Source: JAEYLA01 sp035561315 (GTDB lineage Bacteria; Bacillota; Clostridia; Christensenellales; CAG-138). Taken from it: a DNA stretch of 5,695 nt. Positions 1 through 4,921 of this stretch are shown here, piece by piece. The position numbers and the translations under genes were made by a program. The notes below the pieces were generated by a model. It was not told the origin of the DNA. It made no database searches and saw only the letters and a list, made by a program, of their open reading frames with translations. Positions within the stretch are counted from its first letter, which is position 1. Each line of letters starts with the position of its first letter. Location: positions 1 through 5,695 of the forward strand of contig DATMXR010000244.1 of assembly GCA_035561315.1 (NCBI GenBank), read 5' to 3'.

Positions 1-119
1 AAATAGTTTGATGAGTTGGCAGGCAGAGCATTTAAGCAGGCCATAAAAATAGCGGCGGCAGCACTTATTTCGTAATCGCGCTTGCGTAATGGGAACGCGT
101 TTTGAGAAAAGAAAAGAGC

Positions 120-153
120 AAAAAAACCGCTCCGTCGCCGGTGCGAAGAGCGG
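120..153 (-). terminator. Intrinsic terminator after the first XRE regulator gene
   Basis: Read on the minus strand, CCGCTC (148-153) pairs with GAGCGG (127-132), with a further TCG/CGA pairing inside the loop. It is followed directly by seven U residues (plus-strand A run 120-126). It lies 11 bases beyond the stop codon of the regulator gene at 165-434, so it most likely ends that transcript. Confidence 0.8.
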
Positions 154-164
154 GCTTTTGGAGT

Positions 165-434
165 CTATTGCAAAATCTCCTCATAGGAGCTCTCCAGCAC
201 GTTTTTGACGGCGGCGAGTTCTTCTACTGAAATATGGCGGATGCCCGCCTCGATTTTTGCCAATGTCCCCCGGGAGATATCGCAGCCGCCTACCTGAAGC
301 TTTGCGCAAAGCTGTTCCTGCGTGATGCCTTTTGCCGAGCGCAGCCTGCGGATATTCTCGCCGATCCGGCGGTTCGCCCTAATATGCTGCCTCATATCGT
401 CGGATTCTTCCCCGCTCAAAATTTTTGAGCACAT
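165..434 (-). CDS. XRE-family helix-turn-helix transcriptional regulator (module 1)
   Basis: This encodes a small DNA-binding protein of the Cro/CI (XRE) type, 89 residues from the ATG at 434. The helix-turn-helix covers about residues 22-70: IGENIRRLRSAKGITQEQL, then a turn containing GGC, then the recognition segment ISRGTLAKIEAG and a closing helix. There is no other domain, so it is probably a homodimeric local repressor. Start choice is uncertain. The ATG at 434 sits 7 bases after a perfect TATAAT (442-447) and would give a leaderless mRNA. A second ATG at 395 (76 residues) has a distant GGGGAAG upstream and would put the palindrome at 414-430 outside the coding region. The gene diverges from the MPDY gene at 499, and the 64-base gap holds promoters and a second palindrome. 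I infer autoregulation and repression of the neighbour. Targets elsewhere cannot be seen. Confidence 0.88.
   Translation of the reverse strand: MCSKILSGEESDDMRQHIRANRRIGENIRRLRSAKGITQEQLCAKLQVGGCDISRGTLAKIEAGIRHISVEELAAVKNVLESSYEEILQ
414..430. promoter_or_regulatory. Perfect 17-bp palindrome, putative operator of module 1
   Basis: GCTCAAAA-T-TTTTGAGC is a perfect inverted repeat with a one-base centre. Its outer GCTC/GAGC half sites also occur in the palindrome at 468-485. It lies just downstream of the regulator's -10 element (442-447), overlapping the beginning of the gene if the ATG at 434 is used, or its 5' leader if the ATG at 395 is used. The operator role is inferred. Confidence 0.55.
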
Positions 435-438
435 TGGA

Positions 439-467
439 TTGATTATAGAAAAACGCCATGCTATAAT
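439..467 (+). promoter_or_regulatory. Sigma-A promoter of the first MPDY gene
   Basis: TTGATT (439-444), a 17-base spacer and a perfect TATAAT (462-467) with the extended -10 TGC immediately before it (459-461). Transcription should start near 474, inside the palindrome at 468-485. A minus-strand TATAAT (442-447) overlaps the -35 side of this promoter, so the two divergent promoters are interleaved and could interfere. Confidence 0.8.
442..447 (-). promoter_or_regulatory. -10 element of the first XRE gene, near-leaderless transcript
   Basis: The minus strand reads TATAAT here with no convincing -35 hexamer at 16-18 bases upstream. The predicted start site (about 435) coincides with the ATG at 434, implying a leaderless mRNA if that start is used. 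A weak -35 is compatible with a repressor promoter that needs activation, but that is inference. Confidence 0.5.
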
Positions 468-485
468 TGCTCCGATAACGGAGCA
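468..485. promoter_or_regulatory. Perfect palindrome at the MPDY-1 start site, putative operator
   Basis: TGCTCCG-ATAA-CGGAGCA has perfect 7-base arms. It begins directly after the -10 hexamer (462-467) and covers the expected transcription start. It shares GCTC/GAGC half sites with the palindrome at 414-430. A bound regulator would block the promoter. In RNA it could also form a hairpin just upstream of the ribosome binding site. Confidence 0.6.
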
Positions 486-498
486 GGGAGCGATATTT

Positions 499-672
499 AT
501 GCCGGATTACAAGACCATGTGCCATGCGCTTTTCAATACCATATCCACCACGATCGAAAGCCTCAAAGCCGTGCAGCGCAATGCGGAGGACGCGTATGTG
601 GAAAACGCGGAGCCTTCGCTGCATATCGTTTCCGATGCTTCTCAGGAGGAAAAAACAAAACCCGCAGAGTGA
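499..672 (+). CDS. Small MPDY-family protein of unknown function (module 1)
   Basis: A 57-residue protein beginning MPDYKTM. The start at 499 is chosen because AGGGAG (485-490) lies 8 bases upstream and because two other genes in this window begin with the same MPDY-x-x-M. Residues about 5-36 are predicted helical, with L, I and A at regular spacing and the shared motif Q-x-x-A-E-x-x-Y-x-E. The C-terminal third is polar and probably disordered (EEKTKPAE at the end). No signal peptide, membrane segment or cysteine pair is seen. It has a strong promoter and is divergent from an XRE regulator, as are its two relatives. I do not recognise an established function. A protein partner or modulator of the regulator is a guess from position only. 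Confidence 0.78.
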   Translation: MPDYKTMCHALFNTISTTIESLKAVQRNAEDAYVENAEPSLHIVSDASQEEKTKPAE

Positions 673-679
673 TTTTTAG

Positions 680-757
680 GGAAACAGTGCGAGCGAGGCG
701 AAGCAATCCAGTTTAAAAGTTTCCGGATTGCTTCGTCGCGATGTTTCCGGCAATGAC
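680..757. repeat. Imperfect inverted repeat of dispersed-element appearance
   Basis: The left arm CGAAGCAATCC (699-709) is matched by GGATTGCTTCG (725-735) across a 15-base loop. The pairing continues as GCGA/TCGC and again further out as GGAAACA (681-687 region) against TGTTTCC (742-748). CGAAGCAATC/GATTGCTTCG arms next to a CAATGAC end look like the short palindromic repeats scattered in many bacterial genomes; that resemblance is from memory. It lies between two convergent genes and could form a large RNA hairpin. Confidence 0.6.
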
Positions 758-792
758 AATCTCAGAAAAGGGCCGTTCGCCCGGAAAAGACC

Positions 793-841
793 AAAAAAGC
801 AACGCCACCCGCAAATCCACGAAGCCGGAGCTGCGTGGCGT
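793..841 (-). terminator. Possible tyrS terminator inside the non-coding repeat region
   Basis: On the minus strand, ACGCCACGC (833-841) can pair with the GCGGGTGGCGT stretch (802-812) with one bulge, enclosing an inner CCACG/CGTGG pairing. After TGC comes a run of six U (plus-strand A run 793-798). It is 72 bases past the tyrS stop codon on the transcribed strand. The loop is long, so the call is moderate. Confidence 0.5.
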
Positions 842-912
842 GGGTGACACTACCTGTCCAGTATACGCCAAAAGCGAGCGAATGTCAAATTTGGAAGGCG
901 CAGCCATGAACT

Positions 913-2088
913 TTATTTGTCCCGTTCAAACGCAACGCGCCTGAATTTGCTTTTTCCCCGGCTCAATATGCCGTTCTCCCGTATGATGAGGTCCTTGTCG
1001 TTTACGATTTCGCCATTGAATTTGACGCCTTTCCCAACGATAAGCCGCCTGGCCTCGGAATTGGAGGAAGCAAAACCCGCCAGCTTCAAAAGCTCTGCTA
1101 TGGAAACGCTCTCCTGCCGGATGACGAGCGTTTCCATACGCTCGGGTGCCTTGCCCGCGGCGATCTCACGGTAACGCCGCTCCGCCTCCTCCGCGGCAGC
1201 CGCCCCGTGGTAGAGCGTTACGATCTCTCTGGCAAAAAGAAAGTGCGCCAGGTGCATGTCCTGCTCCATCAGGGGAATATAGCGTTCAGGGGCAATGTCC
1301 GTCGTCAGACGGAAATAATCTCCCAGCACCGTGTCCGGCACGCGCATGCATTTTTCAAGCATCACATCCGCGGGCTCGCTGATGCCGATGTAGTTATCGA
1401 GCGACTTGCTCATTTTCTCGATACCGTCCAGGCCCGGCAGCAGCGGGAACGTGACGACCTCCTGCGGTATCTGCCCGTAATCCTTTTGCAGCGCGCGCCC
1501 GACCAAAAGGTTGAACGTCTGGTCCGTGCCGCCCACCTCGATATCCGCGTGAAGCGCCACGGAATCGTACCCCTGCATCAGGGGATAAAACAGCTCATGC
1601 AGGCCGATGGGCTGTTGCGCGAGGTAGCGCTGCTTAAAATCGTCCCGTTCCAGAATGCCCGCGAGCGTGTATTTTCCCGCAAGAGCCAGCACGTCCGCAA
1701 AACCCAGCTTGCCGAGCCATTCCGAATTGTAGGCGATGTTCGTCTTTTTCGGGTCAAGTATTTTCGTCACCTGCTCAAAGTAGCTTTGCCCGTTCTCCCG
1801 CGTCTGCCCGAACGTCAGCGGAGGGCGCGCCCTGCTCCGGCCGGAGGGATCGCCGATCATGCCTGTAAAATCCCCGATCACAAACCAGATCTCATGCCCG
1901 GCATCCTGGAGCAGCCGCAATTTTTTGAGCACCACGGAATGCCCCAGGTGCAGGTCCGGGCGGGAAGGGTCCGCGCCCAGTTTGATTTTCAGCGGCCTGC
2001 CGCTATTGAGGCGCTCCCGCAGGCCGTCGTAGGAGAAGAGATCCACCGCGTCGCGCTTGATCAGAGCCAATACTTCATCCTGAGTCAT
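913..2088 (-). CDS. tyrS: Tyrosyl-tRNA synthetase
   Basis: A cytoplasmic class I synthetase that activates tyrosine with ATP and charges tRNA-Tyr. From the ATG at 2088 it has 391 residues, a normal length for the bacterial TyrS branch with motif HLGH. The order is: catalytic Rossmann domain with HLGH (47-50, the HIGH signature), GDFTGMIGDPSGRS (72-85), the tyrosine-pocket segment QGYDSVALHADIEVGGTDQ (172-190) and KMSKS (225-229); then an anticodon-binding helical region; then a C-terminal S4-like RNA-binding domain (about 328-388). The start is set by AGGAGA seven bases upstream; extending to 2133 would run into the leader terminator region. It is transcribed divergently from proS. Expression appears controlled by a leader-peptide attenuator rather than a T-box. 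Nothing catalytic is missing. Confidence 0.97.
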   Translation of the reverse strand: MTQDEVLALIKRDAVDLFSYDGLRERLNSGRPLKIKLGADPSRPDLHLGHSVVLKKLRLLQDAGHEIWFVIGDFTGMIGDPSGRSRARPPLTFGQTRENGQSYFEQVTKILDPKKTNIAYNSEWLGKLGFADVLALAGKYTLAGILERDDFKQRYLAQQPIGLHELFYPLMQGYDSVALHADIEVGGTDQTFNLLVGRALQKDYGQIPQEVVTFPLLPGLDGIEKMSKSLDNYIGISEPADVMLEKCMRVPDTVLGDYFRLTTDIAPERYIPLMEQDMHLAHFLFAREIVTLYHGAAAAEEAERRYREIAAGKAPERMETLVIRQESVSIAELLKLAGFASSNSEARRLIVGKGVKFNGEIVNDKDLIIRENGILSRGKSKFRRVAFERDK

Positions 2089-2118
2089 TTTGGTTCTCCT
2101 TTCCGTAAGCAAAATAAC

Positions 2119-2152
2119 AAAAAAGCGGCCCAAAGCGTAAGCCTTGAGCCGC
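2119..2152 (-). terminator. Leader terminator of tyrS (attenuator)
   Basis: In the minus-strand RNA, GCGGCUCAAGGC (2141-2152) pairs with GCUUUGGGCCGC (2125-2136) as a continuous 12-bp stem (two G-U pairs) with a UUAC loop. It is followed at once by six U (plus A run 2119-2124) and another U-rich stretch. It lies between the leader peptide stop (2173) and the tyrS start (2088), so it must be bypassed for tyrS to be made. Confidence 0.92.
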
Positions 2153-2227
2153 CTGAATGCCTGAGTATGGTTCTACAAAGGCAACGGCAACCCAAGCCTG
2201 TTTCCGTAATAATAGGAAGCAGACTCG
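2143..2227 (-). promoter_or_regulatory. Attenuator: Tyr-codon hairpin and alternative antiterminator
   Basis: Two mutually exclusive pairings precede the terminator. First, CGAGUCUG-C-UUCC (2215-2227) pairs with GGAA-A-CAGGCUUG (2193-2205), 12 pairs and one mismatch, with UAUUAUUAC (2206-2214), the three Tyr codons, as the loop. Second, CUUGGGUUGCC (2186-2196) pairs along 11 bases with GGCGGCUCAAG (2143-2153), which contains most of the 5' arm of the terminator. The two share CUUG (2193-2196). A ribosome stalled on the Tyr codons opens the first hairpin, frees the antiterminator and allows tyrS transcription. A ribosome reaching the leader stop covers the antiterminator strand and termination follows. 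Pairings are seen; the mechanism is inferred from classic amino acid operon attenuation. Confidence 0.85.
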
Positions 2228-2262
2228 TAATGGGAGGCGATTGTCCTGATAAAACCGCGCAT
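2173..2262 (-). CDS. tyrS leader peptide with three consecutive tyrosine codons
   Basis: A 29-codon open frame in the tyrS leader: it begins MRGFIRTIASHY, has SYYYG with Tyr at positions 17-19 (codons UAU UAU UAC, 2206-2214) plus Tyr12, and ends LGLPLPL before a UAG stop. GGGGG six bases before the ATG is a good ribosome binding site, and the predicted transcription start (about 2284) is some 22 bases upstream. The peptide has no domain and presumably no function once made. Its translation acts as a sensor of charged tRNA-Tyr. Codons 23-26 (CUU GGG UUG CCG) contain the antiterminator strand, so coding and RNA-structure roles overlap. Tyr content is 4 of 29, far above average. Confidence 0.85.
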   Translation of the reverse strand: MRGFIRTIASHYESASYYYGNRLGLPLPL

Positions 2263-2290
2263 GGGCTACCCCCAAATAAGAATTGTGCAC

Positions 2291-2319
2291 ACTATAGCAG
2301 GAAATCCGGCATCTGTCAA
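2291..2319 (-). promoter_or_regulatory. Strong sigma-A promoter of the tyrS leader
   Basis: On the minus strand: consensus TTGACA (2314-2319), a 17-base spacer, and TATAGT (2291-2296) with an extended -10 TGC directly before it. The start should be near 2284. Such a near-perfect promoter fits control by attenuation rather than by initiation. Confidence 0.9.
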
Positions 2320-2348
2320 TTGACTTTGCGCGCCGTATTTGCTATCCT
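2320..2348 (+). promoter_or_regulatory. Sigma-A promoter of the proS T-box leader
   Basis: TTGACT (2320-2325), 17 bases, then TATCCT (2343-2348) preceded by an extended -10 TGC (2340-2342). The -35 directly abuts the tyrS -35, giving the near-palindrome TGTCAATTGACT (2314-2325). RNA polymerase probably cannot occupy both promoters at once. Expected start near 2355. Confidence 0.85.
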
Positions 2349-2354
2349 TACTTA

Positions 2355-2630
2355 CGTTATATAGAGAAAAGCGATGAAAAGAACCAGTACGCATACGGAC
2401 CCTTTTTAGAGAGAAGATGGCTGGTGCAAATCTTCAGGGGGAAATGCGGAACCCGTCTTGGAGCCGCGGGCCGTAAAGGAAAATTTTCAGGTAAGGCCCG
2501 CCGGAATCCCCCCGTCATAGGGGAAGCGTATTTCGTACGCGTGAGGGCAGGGGAACTCCCCTGAATTTAGGTGGTACCGCGGACCGATGGGTTCGTCCTG
2601 AGCGAAAATCGCTTGGGGCGTTTTTATTTT
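2355..2630 (+). promoter_or_regulatory. T-box riboswitch, proline specifier, upstream of proS
   Basis: This leader senses uncharged tRNA-Pro. Stem I holds the S-turn AGTA (2386-2389), the AGAGAG region with a GAAGAT/ATCTTC distal hairpin (2413-2435), and GAA followed by the specifier CCC (2452-2454), a proline codon. A GCGTA/TACGC hairpin (2526-2540) is in the stem III position. The T-box core AGGTGGTACCGCG begins at 2569; its UGGU bulge (2572-2575) matches an ACCA tRNA end, as expected for tRNA-Pro with discriminator A. A terminator follows at 2594-2630. Uncharged tRNA bound at specifier and bulge stabilises the antiterminator and lets proS be transcribed. Confidence 0.95.
2594..2630 (+). 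terminator. T-box terminator of proS
   Basis: CGTCCTGAGCGA (2594-2605) pairs with TCGCTTGGGGCG (2609-2620), 12 pairs including G-U, with an AAA loop, then TTTTTATTTT (2621-2630). It is the off-state hairpin of the T-box, 26 bases before the proS start codon. Confidence 0.92.
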
Positions 2631-2655
2631 CACTGAAACAGAGGGAGGCAAAGCT

Positions 2656-4377
2656 ATGAAGATCGACCGGCTGGTGGGGGAACGGTTCAAGGAGCGTCCG
2701 TCGGACTGCGTGATAGACAGCCACGCGCTGATGATCCGCGGCGGCTACATGAAATACGTGGCGAACGGCATCTACTCGCTGTATACGCCGCTTCGGCGCA
2801 TCACGCGGAAAATCGAGCAGATCATCCGGGAGGAAATGGACGCGATCGGCGGGCAGGAGGTGCTGTTCCCCGTGGTGCTCCCCGGCAGCCTGTGGGAGGA
2901 ATCCGGCAGGTTTACAAGCGTGGGCAGCGAGCTCATGCGCATGAAGGACAGAAACGGCAGCCCGCTGGTGCTGGGCATGACGCACGAGGAGGCCGCCGTG
3001 CAGCTTGTGCGCGATTACGGCCAGAGCTATAGCAAATACCCGTTCATGATCTACCAGATCCAGACGAAATTCCGCGACGAGGCCCGCCCGCGCGGGGGGC
3101 TGATCCGCGTGCGTGAGTTCACCATGAAGGACGCGTACTCCTTCCACACCTCCCAGGAGGATCTGGAACGGTACTATGAGGAATGCCTGCACGCGTACGA
3201 GCGCATATTCGCCCGGGCGGGCATACCGGAGGTCGTTTCCGTATTGTCCGACAGCGGCATGATGGGCGGCAGCGTCTCCCATGAGTTCATGCTGCTGACT
3301 CCCGTGGGCGAGGATACCATCGTCACCTGCAGCGAGTGCGGCTACCGCGCCAATATGGAGACGGCGGAAAGCATTATTCACAACGAAATGCCGGAACCCC
3401 TGGAGGAAGCGAAGCTTGTCCACACCCCGCACCAGCAGACGATAGAGGACGTGTGCAATTACCTGCACCTTCCCACGGATCGTTCCATAAAGGCCGTGGT
3501 GTATCAGCGCAACGCGGACGACAGCTACGTGCTGCTTTTTATCCGCGGGGATCTGGAAGTGAACGAAACGAAGCTGACGAATGTCGCGGGCGATATCCAC
3601 CCCGCCGTCATCACGCCGGAGAGCGGCCTTTTCGCGGGGTACATCGGGCCGTATGGCCTCAAGACGAACGCGACGGTGCTGTTTGACAAGTCGCTCGAAA
3701 ACGCGGGCAACCTCTGCTGCGGCGCGAACCGGGAGGAATACCATTATACCGGCGTGCAGCTGGAGCGCGACTGCGGGAATATCGAATATCGGGATTTTGC
3801 CAAGGCGAAGGAGGGCGGCGTCTGCCCCGCGTGCGGCAAGCACAGCATTTCCGTTTCCCGCGGCATAGAGGTGGGCAACATATTCCAGCTCGGCGTGAAG
3901 TATTCAAAGGCCATGAACATGCAGTATCTCGATAAGGACGGCGCGCAGAAAAACCCCGTCATGGGCTGCTACGGCATAGGCGTTGGCAGGCTTGCGGCTT
4001 CCGTGTGCGAGGTGCACCATGACGAGTACGGCCCCGTCTGGCCGATCTCCATCGCCCCCTGGCACGTGCACCTGTGCTGCGTGCGCGCGGACGACGTGGA
4101 GGCGCACGTGCTTGCGGACGTGCTTTACCAGACATTGCAGCGCAAGGGCCTGGAGGTGGTGTATGACGACCGCGCGGTGAGCGCGGGCGTGATGTTCTCC
4201 GACGCGGACTTACTGGGCGTGCCCGTGCGCGCGGTGGTCAGCCCCCGCAACCTGAAAGAGGGCTGCATCGAGCTTTCCACGCGGGATAAGAAGGTCAGCC
4301 GCAAGGTGCCCGTGGAGGAAGCCGCGGACGCGGTGGCTGCGCTGGTGCGGGAGCTGATGGAGGACGCGGGGGAGTAA
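2656..4377 (+). CDS. proS: Prolyl-tRNA synthetase, bacterial type with editing insertion
   Basis: A cytoplasmic class II synthetase that charges tRNA-Pro. Its 573 residues match the usual length of the bacterial form. GGGAGG seven bases before the ATG fixes the start. Visible in order: class II core with the proline-binding THE loop (109-111); motif 2 FRDEARPRGG (139-148) continuing REFTMKDAYSF (153-163); an inserted editing domain (about 225-400) with lysine in SIKAVVY at residue 279, the position I recall for the editing lysine of the E. coli enzyme; two CxxC pairs (225/228 and 390/393) flanking that insertion; motif 3 GCYGIGVGRL (437-446); and a C-terminal anticodon-binding domain (about 470-573). 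Because an editing domain is present, mischarged Ala-tRNA-Pro is presumably cleared in cis. Expression is controlled by the T-box upstream. Confidence 0.97.
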   Translation: MKIDRLVGERFKERPSDCVIDSHALMIRGGYMKYVANGIYSLYTPLRRITRKIEQIIREEMDAIGGQEVLFPVVLPGSLWEESGRFTSVGSELMRMKDRNGSPLVLGMTHEEAAVQLVRDYGQSYSKYPFMIYQIQTKFRDEARPRGGLIRVREFTMKDAYSFHTSQEDLERYYEECLHAYERIFARAGIPEVVSVLSDSGMMGGSVSHEFMLLTPVGEDTIVTCSECGYRANMETAESIIHNEMPEPLEEAKLVHTPHQQTIEDVCNYLHLPTDRSIKAVVYQRNADDSYVLLFIRGDLEVNETKLTNVAGDIHPAVITPESGLFAGYIGPYGLKTNATVLFDKSLENAGNLCCGANREEYHYTGVQLERDCGNIEYRDFAKAKEGGVCPACGKHSISVSRGIEVGNIFQLGVKYSKAMNMQYLDKDGAQKNPVMGCYGIGVGRLAASVCEVHHDEYGPVWPISIAPWHVHLCCVRADDVEAHVLADVLYQTLQRKGLEVVYDDRAVSAGVMFSDADLLGVPVRAVVSPRNLKEGCIELSTRDKKVSRKVPVEEAADAVAALVRELMEDAGE

Positions 4378-4401
4378 GTCGCAAGCGGATACAAGAAAGC
4401 A

Positions 4402-4428
4402 CTCCCGAAAGGGAAACCCTTTCGGGAG
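4402..4428. terminator. Perfect 12-bp hairpin between convergent genes
   Basis: CTCCCGAAAGGG (4402-4413), loop AAA, CCCTTTCGGGAG (4417-4428). It lies 24 bases after the proS stop and 11 bases past the stop of the minus-strand gene ending at 4440, so it can serve both. The following tracts are only moderately U-rich (AAATTTCTT on plus, CTTTCTTG on minus). Confidence 0.75.
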
Positions 4429-4439
4429 CAAATTTCTTA

Positions 4440-4610
4440 TTAAGGTTCATCCCGCAATCCTATTTCAGATTGCATATCTAAATAAAGCAGCAGGCTTTCA
4501 GCAGACAGCCCCGGCATCTTGGAAAATTCAAGCAATGTTATGATGTTTCTGCTGTAGAGATCATAATATTTCCAAAATACCGGGGGAGGCTCGATAGATG
4601 CACTTTTCAT
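4440..4610 (-). CDS. 56-residue protein coupled to MPDY-2, HTH-like
   Basis: A short gene running from ATG at 4610 to TAA at 4440. Its ATG overlaps the TGA of the preceding MPDY gene as ATGA, and AGAGGAC sits about 7 bases upstream, so translational coupling is likely. The protein begins MKSASIEPPPVFWKYYDLYS, then ITLLEFSKMPGLSAESLLLYL (about 24-44), which has the spacing of a small resolvase-like helix-turn-helix (helix, G-L-S turn, second helix), and ends acidic (GLRDEP). No membrane segment. That fold is an inference from pattern only. It forms a two-gene unit with MPDY-2 and ends just before the shared hairpin at 4402-4428. Modules 1 and 3 show no equivalent within the window. Function unknown. 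Confidence 0.75.
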   Translation of the reverse strand: MKSASIEPPPVFWKYYDLYSRNIITLLEFSKMPGLSAESLLLYLDMQSEIGLRDEP

Positions 4611-4792
4611 TGTGCTTGTCCTCTTGGAATCGCCGTGGGTTTATGTTTTTCTAATTTTATGTCGGCAATTACGGAGGGGTCTTCCTTTTCAATATGAATA
4701 TTTTCTGCTTCCTGCTGGGCCTGCATTAGTAAATCAATCGCATCCGCTACTTTACCTGCCAATGTATAGTACATCGCTCGATAATCCGGCAT
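4607..4792 (-). CDS. Small MPDY-family protein of unknown function (module 2)
   Basis: A 61-residue protein starting MPDYRAMYYTL. GGAGG (4799-4803) lies 6 bases before the ATG and a good promoter is present further upstream. Compared with the copies at 499 and 5561, it keeps MPDY-x-x-M-Y-x-x-L, then an amphipathic helix with AQQEAE, then an acidic stretch; the tail (KPTAIPRGQAQ) is unrelated. It is probably soluble and helical with a flexible C-terminus. It is the first gene of a two-gene unit with the gene at 4440-4610. Its base composition is visibly AT-richer than proS next door, which suggests separate acquisition. Function not recognised. Confidence 0.85.
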   Translation of the reverse strand: MPDYRAMYYTLAGKVADAIDLLMQAQQEAENIHIEKEDPSVIADIKLEKHKPTAIPRGQAQ

Positions 4793-4807
4793 AAAACGCC
4801 TCCAAAT

Positions 4808-4823
4808 TAACGGTATATCGTTA
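4808..4823. promoter_or_regulatory. Operator O1 of module 2
   Basis: TAACGGTATATCGTTA has TAACG/CGTTA arms, 14 of 16 positions symmetric. It lies directly downstream of the minus-strand -10 (4823-4828) and covers the predicted start of MPDY-2 transcription. It differs from O3 (4897-4912) at only one position. Confidence 0.7.
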
Positions 4824-4851
4824 TATTAATCAAAACAAACCCAAAAGTCAA
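4823..4851 (-). promoter_or_regulatory. Sigma-A promoter of MPDY-2
   Basis: On the minus strand: TTGACT (4846-4851), a 17-base spacer and TAATAT (4823-4828). Start near 4816. The -35 overlaps operator O2 and the start site overlaps O1, so binding to either should repress it. Confidence 0.8.
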
Positions 4852-4864
4852 CGGTATTCCGGTA
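4849..4864. promoter_or_regulatory. Operator O2 of module 2
   Basis: CAACGGTATTCCGGTA matches O1 at 12 of 16 positions, including the whole left arm AACGGTAT; the right arm is degenerate. It overlaps the -35 of the MPDY-2 promoter. It is probably the weaker site. Confidence 0.55.
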
Positions 4865-4891
4865 ACACAGGGAACTTTGCTGTGCTACGCT
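4863..4891 (+). promoter_or_regulatory. Weak promoter candidate for the second XRE gene
   Basis: An extended -10 TGC-TACGCT (4883-4891) is 17 bases from TAACAC (4863-4868), which is a poor -35. The predicted start (about 4898) would fall within operator O3. No better candidate is seen between O2 and the ribosome binding site. Confidence 0.35.
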
Positions 4892-4896
4892 TTTTC

Positions 4897-4912
4897 TAAC
4901 GGTATTTCGTTA
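4897..4912. promoter_or_regulatory. Operator O3 of module 2
   Basis: TAACGGTATTTCGTTA, identical to O1 except one base. It ends at the ribosome binding site of the XRE gene at 4922, consistent with autorepression. Three sites over about 100 bp between two divergent genes recall a phage repressor-type switch. Confidence 0.7.
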
Positions 4913-4921
4913 GGAGAAGGT

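Noticed and set aside
1..119. Possible coding remnants at the left edge (plus-strand FDELAGRAFKQAIKIAAAALIS-like reading before TAA at 79-81; minus-strand ATG at 44)
   Set aside because: The plus reading has a stop at positions 4-6 and only TTG as a start; the minus ATG has no ribosome binding site and only 14 codons before the edge. Neither can be supported.
741..944. Plus-strand frame of 67 codons between module 1 and tyrS
   Set aside because: No ribosome binding site; it runs into the 3' end of tyrS on the opposite strand and lies within structured repeat-like DNA. Treated as a non-coding element.
2075..2290. Minus-strand 71-codon frame from a GTG across the tyrS leader
   Set aside because: It runs through the terminator and overlaps the tyrS start out of frame. 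The 29-codon frame in another phase has the ribosome binding site and the Tyr codons.
2089..2290. T-box riboswitch for tyrS
   Set aside because: No T-box core of the GGUGGNACCGCG type is present in this leader, unlike the proS side.
1207..2364. Long plus-strand open frame of 385 codons
   Set aside because: It is antisense to tyrS and its leader, has no ribosome binding site at a plausible start and no recognisable domain; it is a by-product of GC-rich codon usage on the other strand.
2515..3843. Long minus-strand open frame of 442 codons
   Set aside because: It is antisense to proS and the T-box, rich in H, R and A as expected of a shadow frame, with no family resemblance.
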